Source: Prosapia bicincta (Eukaryota; Arthropoda; Insecta; Hemiptera; Cercopidae). Taken from it: a DNA stretch of 64,000 nucleotides. The notes under the pieces were generated by a model. The model did not search any database. It was not told the origin of the DNA and was given only the letters and a program-made list of their open reading frames with translations. Below are positions 10,580 through 23,430 of this stretch, in pieces. Where the stretch lies: assembly GCA_036971475.1 (NCBI GenBank), contig JBAIZL010000002.1, forward strand, positions 228,550,143-228,614,142, written 5' to 3'. How positions within the stretch are numbered: position 1 is the stretch's first letter; each line of letters starts with the position of its first letter. The position numbers and the translations under genes are program-made.

Positions 10580-12322
10580 TTTGTAAATTAAGACGTAAGT
10601 CTTTGAGAAATGATCAAACCCATTATACTGACGAAAAAATGGTCCAATGGACAACTATCCAAAACGTTTTATTTTCTGCCTGGCCCTCATTATGTATTTT
10701 GAAATAAGATGACAATTCTAATAATAAAATGAACTACGATTAATAAAAATTGAATTTATGTTATACAGAGTCTGCGTAAGAACTGCGTATTATACGGGAC
10801 CGCATAATAGAAGGGAATTGCGTTGTTAAGTTGGTTGTTGTAATCATCTTGATTTTACTGATTAATTCATGAGTAATTATTTCAAGCGCAAAGTTAAAAC
10901 TTAAGTTTCATTGATGAAGCATAACCTGCTACTCAAGCTAACTAATGGTTAAACCAACTACTGAATAGCACATTAGGCTTCGTCAATAAGACGACGGTTT
11001 CGAAACACGTCAGCATAAGTTAGTAGTTTTCACTTAGCTCATCAAATAATTACTGCATTTTTCCACACAACTGTCATGCAGGAATTCGTTATTTATGTCA
11101 GGAGAAATAAGACTCTAAACAGTGAATGTCTCATTAATAAAGAATCCTTTCATTCTTTGTGTGGTCTTATTATGTAAAATATGTAGTTGTAAAATTATAA
11201 AAATTTTAAAACGGGTAATATAGTTTTAAAATCTTTAATATCTTTTTCACTATGTGTCTGTGGGTGTTTGAAAAATGTATGGAAATTTTCGAATACATCA
11301 AACTGAAAAATTTATATAATGAACGCTTAAGAGCAGTGAATACTTAAATTTTTTAAAACTTATTTAATATTTGAAAATTTTTTAATTTCATTCAAAACAC
11401 AAAACGTCAAAGTTATAATTTAAAAAATACTTCGTTAAAAAATAATAAAAAATTAAGTAAAATATGCTTATCATAATACAATAACAATTAAGTTATTATC
11501 AAAAGGAGATAAGAAAATAAAAGATAACAAATTTGTTACAGTAGGTTCTCAATCTGTCTATTGCTCTTTACAGCTTATAATTCATCTTTACATTGAACCT
11601 CTTAGATGTACAAATATAGTTGGATTGTCTCACTGAAAAGAAGCACTGTTCTTATTTCTCAACTCTATCATTGGGCCAAAGGTGTACCACAGTGGCGTAG
11701 GCATGAGGAGAGTCTAGGGGGCTCAGACCACCCTTCCAAATGCAAAAGTTATTTTTTAAATTTATGATACATGAATTCAACTTTTAAATTAAGTAGTCGG
11801 GATTAGAACTAAATTTATTTGAAAGACCATGGTATAACAATTAGGCTTCATTTTTATAAAGTAATATTAAAAGGTTGAGTTATCAGCGCCTTTGCCGTAT
11901 TAGGGAGACCATTTCTAGACACGCTTCATAGAAACATTTCCCCCGCTCGAAGACAAGTCAAAGATACATTCACTTGAAGATGTAAGAACTACTCTGCATC
12001 GTTCTGCCTTCTAAACTTGATTGACAAAAGAAATGAATAAAAATTGTTGACTTTTCCGAAAGGTTTATGGTTTTCGTTGTCAAGGAACCTCTAACGTTTT
12101 CCCTCACAAACTTCCTGCCATAACTATGAAAGAAAGTAGGCCTATATATGTTTATTGTAACTGTAATAATAGAAAAAGTTTTTGAAAAGAATTTATTTTT
12201 TGTGAACAAACCTGTTCTTTTTTCAGCGTTCTTTGAATTTTTATTTGTTGTAGCCATATTTTGAAATATCTATGATTAGGCCTGCCGCTCTATTCTCCAG
12301 TGGGATTTCTATTTAGGGTAGT
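10580..12322. other. Non-coding stretch with repeat-end motifs
   Basis: Three short signals are visible. At about 10766-10810 the sequence around gcgtattatacgggaccgca resembles a pogo/Tigger inverted-repeat end, without a visible partner. At 10978-11035 a motif containing gacggtttcgaaacacgtca recurs, inverted, at about 17455-17515. At 11691 CAGTGGCGTAGGCATGAGGA resembles the ends of the hAT MITE family seen intact at 42466-43017. The rest is featureless; the 95-codon minus frame at 11970-12257 shows no family signature. Confidence 0.35.
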
Positions 12323-12330
12323 CTTTTACC

Positions 12331-13783
12331 GGGTAGAACGGATATGAATGGGGGCAAATAGGTTCTACGGAGAATAATGTAACTGCAAGACACATTCGCT
12401 GTTAATACAACACTACTGCCGACCTTTGTGTAATGAACCGTTAGCCCCCATCCAGATGCTTTTAGGAACTTTCACTGTCCATCGTGCGGTAGAAACCAAT
12501 GTATACAGTCAAATGGAAAGTATTTTACAAATTATTATAATTAATATTGTACATTAATTCCATTGTGGTATATTTTCACTAATATTATCGCTGGAAATCA
12601 ACTTCAGTCTGTTTCTTATTTAACCTGTCTGTTAACTGTTCTATAATTATTATTAAACATATTTTTGAACAAATCAATTTTACTGTCAAATGTTAATAAA
12701 GTGTAATTTGCTGTATTTCTTTTCTTGGTAACGTATTATGCGATGTAATAATAAAACCTGAAAGATTCAATTCGAAATGGAAATATTCTTGCAAATTATA
12801 CCACCTCAATGTCTAAAGTTTATTAGTTTTAGTGGGCTGGATTTTGAAATAAAAAGAATAATACAATAATTAGAGAAACGGGGTTAAGTGATAAGACTAC
12901 AACGACTTAGAACGATTTTCGGGGTCTGTTAACGGTTTGATTGATAGAAACGAGTACTAAGTTGGGTCGCGTCATCAGCGTCGTTGAAATTGATGAAATT
13001 GCTTTCGGACGTCGAAAATATAACAGAGGGCGAATAAGAAAAACAAGATGGATTGTAGGCGGTATTGAAAGGAACACAAAGATATGTTTTGTGAAAGTAG
13101 TCGAAAAACTAGATGCACACATTAAAAACGTGATTACGGAATGTGTTGAGCCCGGTACAACAATAATTACTGATAGCTGGAAAGGATATAATACAAGAGC
13201 ATTACATTTGGCTGATTTTGAGCATTTTACAGTGAACCATACGTATAACTTCTTGAATCCCAATGATCGTAACGTGCACACACAGGGAATTGAATCTAAC
13301 AAGGCTAAAATCAAAAGAGATATATGGCGGGGAATTGGTAAAATGTCTCCTCCAAAACATATTTAACAGAATACACTTGGAGAAGTCTTCATCCAACGAC
13401 TGAAGAGCCATTCATCTTATGAATGCAGTCAACTGTATCCCGTTTAATGTGTTTATAAATAAATAAATTGTAAAATATGTATTTTTCTTAAGAGGACAAG
13501 GTTCTATAGGCCGTTGATTTCATGAATTGTTTGGACAGTTTCGTTATAGATATGTCAATCGGTTTATGTTTTTTGAAGCCCAGAGCACAGATAGCAATGA
13601 TTTTTGGAGTAAGTGTTAATTTTTTAATGTACGTATCTATAAATTTCGTGTATGTGACTAAAAGTATTTGAATGGGGGCAACGCTTAACTGATAACAGTC
13701 GGTGTCTTAAACTCAACCTGTGTCGTAAAAGGCTATTGTTCTCCGTAGAACCTTTTTTGCCCTAATCCAGATCCGTTCTACTC
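12331..13783 (+). mobile_element. Merlin (IS1016/IS1595-like) DNA transposon, 1453 bp
   Basis: The ends GGGTAGAACGGAT (12331) and ATCCGTTCTACTC (to 13783) are inverted repeats. Both continue inward through aggttctacggagaa. Weaker similarity extends about 120-140 bp, to gttagcccccatccagatgc on the left and its counterpart near 13665 on the right. The 8-bp duplication CTTTTACC flanks the element at 12323-12330 and 13784-13791. A broken plus-strand transposase of IS1595 type lies in the middle. Long inverted repeats, an 8-bp target duplication and this transposase class define the Merlin superfamily. The intact ends could still be recognised by an active relative; the gene itself is broken. Confidence 0.88.
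12902..13421 (+). pseudogene. Merlin transposase (ISXO2/IS1595-type DDE), broken
   Basis: The reading frame contains NDFRGLLTV with stops where tryptophan is expected on both sides (TAG at 12908, TGA at 12938). It then runs open through VVEIDEIAFGRRKYNRGR, RWIVGGIERNTKICFVKV, PGTTIITDSWKGYN, HFTVNHTYNF, and HTQGIESNKAKIKRDI. The family's catalytic acids fall in EIDE, TDSWKGY and the IES helix. A frameshift near 13365 is needed to reach EYTWRSLHPTTEEPFIL. The domain (DDE_Tnp_IS1595) cuts and joins the transposon ends. Intact Merlin transposases are about 270-350 residues. An N-terminal zinc ribbon is not visible here. There is no ATG in the open part, so this copy cannot make an active enzyme. 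Confidence 0.85.
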
Positions 13784-13841
13784 CTTTTACCTTGCAGTCT
13801 TGAATGCAAAGCGGAACTCTGTACAAGACCTTAAAAGTAGA

Positions 13842-14545
<704 letters not shown>

Positions 14546-14876
14546 AAACCTATAACCTCAAACCATGTTTTAAAAAAATAGATATTGCCATATTGAGTAT
14601 GTATCCATTCGCGGCTTATAAATAAATACAAACGTGCCAAAGGCGCTACGAGCGATGACCTACGAGAACATAGAGGATGAGATTAAGTAAATAAGGACAT
14701 ATAAAAACGAAGAAATGAGTAGGAAAAAACAGAAAATTAAATGAATATATTTTGTAAAATTACCCGCTGTTATAAAAGGCCTAGATAACGAGAATAAAAG
14801 GAAGTGCATTGAGAAATTTAAGTGAGTAAGAAGAAATAAATATCGTGGTGGATAATATAAACAATATTATCATTAT
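14546..14876 (+). repeat. Direct duplicate block, copy B
   Basis: This is the second copy of the block at 9061-9384, in the same orientation and closely similar. Similarity is lost abruptly after aatattatcattat. The following 15 bp differ completely from copy A, which suggests the block edge is a true element or duplication boundary. Confidence 0.8.
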
Positions 14877-15510
14877 GGTGACGCTACTTTGACTGGAAAA
14901 AACGAATGGCTAAGAAGAAAAGGCCATTTTACACGGAAGCGATACCACGATATAGCCTATTTAGCGTACCTTGAATTCGGTTGGTTAGTTGATCGTCGCG
15001 TAAGATAGTTTTTCAATATCGATTAGTTGAAACGTTGGTCATTTGAGCTGGCCCCTTGAATTCAATAAGATCCAAGCCTTTGAAGGAGGTAGACGCCTTT
15101 TCTTGTTGCTGTGATAACCCATTTAATGTGGAATAAAAGGAAAACTTTTGTGTGGAATGCAAGTCCGGGGAGTGTTGACCGGTGTTTAGACTATAGATCC
15201 AAGTAGTAATATAACAACTTTTTAAACATTAGACGCCAAATTCTAAAAAACTTTACAAGACGCCATCAAATATGTGCTTTTCGAAAAGTAACTCAAAATT
15301 TCAATTTAACGAACTTTATTAAAATATTCATAAGGAAATTAATTCCAAGAAGAAAGAAGATGCTGAAATACAATTAGTTTGATCAAATCCATTTTAATTG
15401 ATTGCAGATAGCCTATGAAGAGATGGAACTCGTCAAGGCCAGGTGAAATTCAACCGGAATGTTTGACAAATTTATAAACTCTGAATTCTTTTAAATCATA
15501 ACTTTAAACA
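14877..15510. other. Non-coding stretch
   Basis: No motif is recognised. It may be decayed internal sequence of the pogo/Tigger-like element whose C-terminal coding piece follows at 15511. Confidence 0.25.
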
Positions 15511-15720
15511 GTGGACGACTTTATGGAAACGTTTGAAATCCATAGCGATTCACAGATCGTGGAAAGTGTTAAAAACCCTGCAGAAGAAGATGATAGTGAT
15601 GAGGAATTAGCAGAACCGGACGAAGAATATAGCAGCGAGTGTCCTACGGCGCAGGAGGCTATGTCAGCAGTGACAACTTTATATTTTATGGCTACGGAGA
15701 AACACCTGCCTAAATTGTAG
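15511..15720 (+). pseudogene. Tigger/pogo-like transposase, C-terminal fragment
   Basis: This 69-codon frame reads DDFMETFEIHSDSQIVESVK, a run of acidic residues, then TAQEAMSAVTTLYFMATE and a stop. In Tigger/pogo transposases the tail has the same order: a D/E-rich linker following a DEDI-V-V-like helix, then a SEA-LDTL-YLE-like terminal helix. The catalytic region is not recognisable upstream. An inverted-repeat-like end lies 350 bp downstream at about 16055-16084. The identity is inferred from composition and order only. A short host exon is the alternative. Confidence 0.45.
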
Positions 15721-16047
15721 TGGAAGTAGATAGCCTCTACAAGGTAACAGAGAATTTATTTTGAGGAACTTATAGTGCAGAAGGAAATACAGACTTCTTT
15801 TAATATCAATGTAAGTAAAATCTCTACAAACAATTGCAAAACAATAAATTTACTGTAGTCCTAGCGTGAACAGAATGTGTTTTAATAGTCACCTGTTTGT
15901 GGATTCTGTGTACTTAATTTGAAACGTTTTAATAGGCTATTTAATGGATCTAATATTTTTATAAACCTTGCAATCATTTTTCTGCTATGCATGGATTATA
16001 AGATATTTATAGGATTACCTCCGCACAAGACCTCCGTAACATCAAGA

Positions 16048-16084
16048 ATTATACGGCCATTGACGCTATAACCGAGTTCGACTG
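16048..16084 (-). repeat. Putative right inverted-repeat end of a Tigger-like element
   Basis: The reverse complement begins CAGTCGAACTCGGTTATAGC and is preceded by TA (16085-16086 on the plus strand). This matches the general form of Tigger ends (CAGTCGAAC-CGTTATA). No left partner was found within the window, so the element is incomplete or rearranged. Confidence 0.4.
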
Positions 16085-16086
16085 TA

Positions 16087-17618
16087 ATTTCAAACTCTCG
16101 TTTATACAAAGCTTTCATACAAAAAAAAACTAATTCACAGCATCTTAACTTTTATTATAAAGAGAACAAATATAGAATGGGGTAAACATTCTGCATCTTC
16201 TGACCAATGAGCGGGAACTGGTTTTACATTTACCATTTAACTTGGTTTCATTTTTTTTATGAACTTGTTACCATATTTATGTTTTTGCAAAAGTAGAGTT
16301 TGAGTTGAAAAAAATTTTCAATTACATGTAATTTTAAAAGTCGTTTTGAAAATTATAAAACAGTCTTTAAAAACTTGTATAACAGTCTTTCTGTAAATAT
16401 ATATTACCTGGATAAAACATGTCTACTAACTAAATTTAGTAATTAGTGTCTCTTTCTTTTACATGACGATGTAACCAGGCCTCACGCATGTAATCAGGAA
16501 TATTTCATGATAAAGTTTCGTTGATACTTCATGTTATAATGAAGAATATTATGATCCCTTAACAATTTAACTCTACATACACATTTAGTTTATTCCTCCG
16601 GAATTCGCATAAACTTTTATTTTAAACATGTGGTCAAACTAATTGCTTACGACATGTAATGATAACTAACTCCATACAATCAAATACGCCCTACTATGTA
16701 AATCAATACCTACATCTGTAAAAGACAATGTCCTGACCTAGAAACGTAGCCATTTGGTGGGGGGGATTGGGTTTTGACATTGCGGGCCAACTGGTAGCTA
16801 ATTCAGATCCTAAGGAAACATTTTGGGAATTAAATGCCATTTTACGCCATTTGACGCAAGTTATGCCTTAAAACTCCGCACTCGTGAATTAACTTTCTTC
16901 TTAATTAAAACTCATTTCAAATTGAGTTTATTTAATAAACAATAGTCTACATTTAATTTCGTGTAAAGATAGGTATTAATGTATAATACAGTATCAGATT
17001 AAAGGCTTGCAAGAAATAACTAAAGTATTAATAGTAAATTGTAAATTATCATGTGCTATAATTCTACACAGAAACAATAAGTTTACGAAATTATTTTGGA
17101 AAGTTCGTTCTAGCCTAGAGAAAACTTAACTATTTTGTATAAACTTCCTCTAATTAAATCTTTAATAACGGTATTGCTATTTTTAACGCGTCGAAAACAG
17201 TGGTGAGATTTGATACAACGATACTACGAAGGTCAAACCAAAAATATTTTTATCAAAATATCTCCCCTACGGATTCAGTACTAATATCTTTAAATTTCTA
17301 CATGATTTCAATGTGGTCCTATTTGGGTTTGGTTCTACGTCTGTCAAACTAGAAGTGTTTTTATGAAAAATAACACTTCTTTGATTTCTGTAACTCTGTT
17401 TAATAAATTTATATGATATTTTAAAGTTATAATTAAAAAGTACTTAACTATGTGAATACGTAATTGCTTACTTGCTGACGCGTTTCAAAACATTCGTTCC
17501 TTTTACGAAGCTAACCCTCTACTGCTAGTTTTTTAATTACGCCTATAGTTTAATCAATGAATTCAAGATGATTACCTCAAGCAACTTTAATTTTAAAGTT
17601 GTAAAAGTCCTTTTTTAC
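16087..17618. other. Featureless AT-rich stretch
   Basis: No gene is visible. aaacgtagccatttggtggg at about 16742 weakly resembles a hAT MITE end of the family seen at 42466. The phrase gctgacgcgtttcaaaacat at about 17475 is the inverted partner of the motif at 10978-11035. Confidence 0.3.
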
Positions 17619-17619
17619 T

Positions 17620-17636
17620 CTCTCTCTCTATCTGCA

Positions 17637-17682
<46 letters not shown>
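17620..17682. repeat. (CT)n then (CA)n microsatellite
   Basis: A short CT run (about 17619-17630) is followed by an uninterrupted CA run from 17641 to 17681. Confidence 0.95.
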
Positions 17683-17687
<5 letters not shown>

Positions 17688-17829
17688 ATATGTTAGAAAT
17701 ATTAAAAAAAGAGCCGACAAAGATAGAATGGACAAAGAGGGCTTAACGATTGTAAATTTCATTTAGTGTTATAAATCAGTTTTGGGTAGATGTTGGCCAA
17801 ATAAGTGTGTAGGTTATTTCTAATGTTCA

Positions 17830-18300
17830 AACAAATCTGAAAACCAGGGTAAAGGGGAAGTTTAACATCTGGAGGCGTCATGAAACTCATAAAATTACGT
17901 TGTAACAACTGGAAAACACAAACAGCAGAAAACTATTGTGGCCGAATGTTACTCGTTCAAAAATATAAAAGTGAAATTTAGCTGAATTTTATAAGGGGTG
18001 ATAGGGTGTTCAATGTTAAAAATAAAATCATCGGGCTAACGGGATCTAAGTTTTGAGGTTCTGAAGGGTGCAGACGTATTTGGGGAGGGGGATAAGTTGT
18101 AAAAATTTGTTTTAAAAGAGGTTGTTTGTTTTTAGAATAGTTGAGGGAACTATAAAAGGAGTTTTAATAGTTATTTATGTAAAGAAGTTATAAAAGTGCA
18201 ACGAGTAATTAATTAAGCAGGTGTAGAGGAGAAAGGGGAAGTAAAGTTAAGTTGGTTATTGTGCAGAAGTGAAGTGACGAAGTTAATCGCCAGTAACTAG
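17830..18300 (+). repeat. Inverted repeat pair, left member
   Basis: This segment aligns with the reverse complement of 20480-21020. Shared landmarks in order are gaagtttaacatctgg, then a cTCGTTCAA-type phrase, a GCTGAA-TT-TA phrase, gggtgatagg-type words and a purine-rich aaaggagtttta-like stretch. By eye, identity is modest. The 2.2 kb between the members holds the long TG microsatellite and a dispersed repeat. It could be a divergent mobile family in two orientations or the remnant of a foldback element. Confidence 0.45.
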
Positions 18301-18828
18301 TGGGATTCCAGGAGTAACAAACAATAAGTACAAACTTTATTAGACTAGATTCATCGAACAGAAAATTCTATAATCAAGTAAATTCTTAATAAAATAAATT
18401 CATTGTATTTATAAATTTTAATCAAGTTTTTTTTTGATCCCACTACTTTTACTAAAGTAACATATAGATGATCCCAATTAACGACCCAAGAAAGAGAGAG
18501 AGAGAGAGCAATAATAACTAAAACTGTGTTTATTAAATTAATAATTAAATTAACACTTTGTATTAATGAACCAAAGCCACAATACTGCCCCTTTATAGTT
18601 AATTTAGTATTAGATATTCAGTCATACATTGTTCTGCATCATATTAATGTAATTGAAAAGTATAAATTGTAAACTACTGAACATCAGGTGAAAAAAATTA
18701 GAGGATATTTAATATGACTGTTCAATTATTTAGCATATAAAAGGCGTGAGTATTAAAAAGGTATAGTGAATAGAATAAATAATATAAAGGTAAAACAAAA
18801 TAAATGACTTTATAAAATATATAAATAT

Positions 18829-19328
<500 letters not shown>

Positions 19329-19774
19329 CTCAACCTAAAATATAGAAATCTAATTTAGCCACACACTATACAGATTGGAATAATAATTTTTCTGAGTTAT
19401 CAAAACAAATGTAATAGAAAAGTTAAATACATTATTAGGAATGAATTATTATGTAACTGTAGAAATGTATAAACATTAATTCCAAGTCAAAGAAATAGAA
19501 GAACAAATACAGGTTAAAACTAATCATTATACTACACGCATTACGATTATTGGATGAAAAATTATGAGTATTAATAAAGATATATCTAGTTCGTAAAATG
19601 CAATTGTAGTGGCATTGGAGAGAGAATTGTGGAAACTTAAACAACAATAACAGTTAGTGTTGTTATAGGGGTTATAGTCTGCGAAGCTCCTGGTAGTATC
19701 AACATAATACGAGTACATTGATGAAAAGCTTAGAGCTTATTGTTTTATAAATATTTTTGCTGTTGAAACAATAG

Positions 19775-20150
19775 TACATACATATAGGTCAAATTTTAAA
19801 TGCTGGCTTTTGACTCTTAGATAGATCTTAGGTTTCCGACGTCTATAAAACATTAGGTACTACTGCCATCCCTCATCCGGGCCATAAATCGCGGCCTACC
19901 CATCCCAACCCTTGGAGAATTTTATTAGCACACTTCCGTGAACTCTCTGTTTGCATTTGTTGTTATTTATACAATACAAAACTTATTAAAGTATTAATAA
20001 GTAACAAAATAATGAGTTAACCTTATGAGTCAGCGGAAGTCCAAGAGTCGATGTTTTTGAAAATGACCTGCGAGCATTTCCACCCTCTCCTCATCCTCGC
20101 CGAGGGCCGCAGCTTAAAGCTAAGAGAGAGCTTATAAAATTTACCTGTAC
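19775..20150 (+). repeat. Dispersed repeat, copy 2 of 2
   Basis: This is the direct counterpart of 52-400: taggtcaaattttaaatgct, gccatccctcatc, tttgttgttatttatac, agtaacaaaataatg and aaatgacctgcgag appear in the same order. The copy is diverged by substitutions and indels, with no coding capacity. Confidence 0.6.
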
Positions 20151-20479
20151 ATAAGTATTTAACAAAGAAAACATCATATACACATCAATACATACAGTAT
20201 ATTACAACTTTGCTTATTCTTTAGAAAAAATTATAAATGAGAACTTGCCTGATACCACAATAGCACCTCTAAGCTACTAAATAAATCAACGAAGCCTAAT
20301 AAAACTTACAAAAGATTTATTTATTCCGCAAATATAACGTGGTTTAAAAATTATGCTTACAATAAATTTATGTTCTAAATTACAACATTTAACTTGCAAT
20401 GACTAATAATCCATTTAACTTAATCTTTCTGTTTGACAAAAATAAAATAGAAATTAACAACAGTTGGTTACTTGTATGT

Positions 20480-21020
20480 TTGAGAGTTCTTCGGGTGTGT
20501 TTGTTGTCTTAGGATGTTAATTTACCGCACTTAACTCACCTGAATTTACTGCTTACTGCAGAATACTTTCTCATTAACTTTCTACAATTCTTTTTACCTT
20601 CAGACACTTTTTTTAAAATTCTCCTAACATTTCTTAGTAATTATTATAAAAAACTCTTATTTCTCTTACTATTGCTATATAAAATTCCCTTAATTTAACT
20701 CATCCCTTATTGCGACTAGAACTTTTCTTTAAAGAGGCCTCCCATCACCCCTGTACTCTCTCGTAGTTGATAACATAGTTTCTTTTTTCGCTCCATAAAT
20801 CTCCCTTTGAATATGAAGAGTTCTATCCCCCCATATGATATTTCAGCCAATTCATGTTTTTAAATTGTTGAACGAGGGTAGCATTTGCAAAGGGTTTCTA
20901 CTGTTTGAATTTGTCAGTTATTAAGAAGTTAAACCCTACTTTGACTTTTTTTTACTGACATTACCAGATGTTAAACTTCCAACGCCCTTGTTTACTGAAA
21001 TAGTTAATTGAAAATAATAA
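20480..21020 (-). repeat. Inverted repeat pair, right member
   Basis: The reverse complement matches 17830-18300, most clearly at ggaagtttaacatctgg. The flanking DNA on both sides is AT-rich and shows nothing else. Confidence 0.45.
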
Positions 21021-21558
21021 GGCGCCCTTAGGTCCCAGCATGTCCCAAACCTCTGACTTACAATTCTTATCTGACATAACATTTTTTATGCTCTCTTTGT
21101 TCCCTTTTGCTTTAAAATGTCTAATTTAACATGGCTAAATAGGCTATTATTTACCAATTTTACTAATATCCCCTCATCCATCATATCATTTTTTTATAGT
21201 ATATATAAGTTATGTAACCCAATTTAGCATCAAATTAAAAACAATGTTAGCATAGACAATGTTAGTAAAAGGCTCATGTGTTGTAGAGCCTAGTATCATT
21301 AAGTTAAACAGGTGTGCGTAATTTCTAGAATAAGTCGTCAGCATCTGTGATCAAAAACTTCGGAGATGGTAGAACATCAGTACATGTATAACGCTCGTAA
21401 GGTACTGGTCTCATCTGTGAATAAGAGTTGTATCCATTCGAGGACGATTGATTACATGATTTTATTTTCAAGCTTCTTAAAAGTCTCGCAAATATACCAT
21501 GTAAGATTCTTGTTTAAGTACGTGATATTTACAAATAATATATATAATATACGTCTAT

Positions 21559-21706
<148 letters not shown>

Positions 21707-21709
21707 GGC

Positions 21710-23255
21710 TAAATAAATACATAGGCTAAAGGTAAAGTGATGAATAATCAATAAAAAATAATAAATCGTGAAAACGTAATAATTAAGTTTTATTACTATT
21801 AAGTAGAAAACACTTACTAATAATATTTGAAACTTTAAAATCGGTGTCACAATAATTTCAAGATTGTCTAGAAATGAGGTTGAAAAATAGTGCAGTATAC
21901 ATTGCGACAAAATATCATCTTGCAGGCTTGCCAACTGTTTAACTATTGATTTTCTCACTGCTGCCAAGTTAGCATAATTTATTTAAAATTAACTAACTTT
22001 CGTGTTAAAAACCTCTGTTCATAACACTACTCGAATATAGTAGCCCTCATATTTACTCCTTACAGTAAAATTATAAAAATAAAATCGTAAAGATAATTAG
22101 TCGAAATACGACGAAGTTAATGTATAGTGAGTAGCCTATTGTAGTTTGTACATACTCGTAAGCCTGTATTTAGGCTATATCACTCTTCACGTAGGCCTAC
22201 TACCAAGGCTGCTGCTTCTGATATTTCCCATCAGACGTCTTTGTCAATAGTTCAGTACGTTTTTTTTTTTTGTACATGATTCTAGATGAATAATAGGCTT
22301 ATTATATTATCGTAACTTTAAATTGACTCGCGAATGTTGTTGTCTACAAAATAAAAACAGATTATCTAACGGAACAAATGCAGTAGCCTATGTTTCTTAT
22401 ACTTTTTTGAAAAAAATAACTTTTGTTCCAGGTGATGCTGTTCCGTCTTCTTTAAAAAGAGAAGAACTACTGTCCGTAACAAAAGTTTCAATACTGGAGT
22501 TTGGCTGCTCATAAAATCTAAACTATGCTATCAATTTTTACCAAATAAAAACCAAAAAATTCACCATTCTCTTCTGCATTGATTGGTGTTATTATTAAAA
22601 AATTCGGTTTTATTTTCATGTTTATATCATAACATAACCGAAAAACACGGTTTTTGTAGTCTTTAAGAAGATACTTTCACTTTAAAAAATTCATAACTAA
22701 TAACTTAGTGATCTGAATTGTCTAAAATTTTAATATGATAATCGAAAAGGTCTTGTAAACATAATTTATTAGTTTCAGAATTTTCATTTTATTACAACTC
22801 TTTTATAACACTGTTTGTTAAACAACATTTTTTCGAGAACCCTTCATCTGTTAGCATTACCCAGTATACCGTTGGCATTGTTTAATTTTGTTTATTCCTT
22901 TACATAAGTTATTATTAAATTACAGTTAGGTGTTAGTAATTATCCTTGCATGGAAAATTCCAGGTTTGATTAGGCAGCACAAACAGATGGAATTATCTTA
23001 ACTCCAATAATAGACTTACTAAGGTTTATTTGATGAGTAATAAAGGTGAGATTTCCATTCCTCATCTTAGTCTGTAACAGAACTTCCTGGGTTCCTGCAT
23101 TTCTATATTATCCTGGATTTTCTCTACAGGGTTTCTCTTTTGTCAGGTTTTCTCATACCGAATTTCTCTTGTTTCATTTAATACAGTGCATTTCACTTCT
23201 TGCACATTTATCCTGTTTCATCTCTTTGCCTTTTGATTAGCCATGAAGCTTTGTA
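21710..23255. other. Featureless AT-rich stretch
   Basis: Short open frames (22323-22514, 23046-23240) show no known domain, and no repeat was detected. Confidence 0.3.
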
Positions 23256-23430
23256 GATTAGGTCTGAGTAAACCACTCCTACTCAATCTTTAGTAACACT
23301 AATGTGCGTGATCAGGCATGGCTCCCGAGGGATTGACCATCACGAGGTACTAGTTAGTGCTGGTTATGGAACCCAGATCCGGACTTTCAGGCAATCTTTG
23401 AGTTTACATTTAGCCTAAGACTTCGACGTT
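23256..23430 (-). repeat. Possible tRNA-derived SINE fragment
   Basis: Read on the minus strand, the segment contains gggttccataacc, which resembles a damaged Pol III box B (GGTTCRANNCC). It is followed by a GC-richer body with ctcgtgatggtcaatccctc. It contrasts in composition with its AT-rich surroundings. No box A or tail was defined, so this remains tentative. Confidence 0.3.

Noticed and set aside
12331..13783. Bacterial IS1595 contamination or recent transfer
   Set aside because: The transposase is of that class, but it lies in a eukaryotic Merlin layout with long inverted repeats and AT-rich insect-like flanks, and is decayed.
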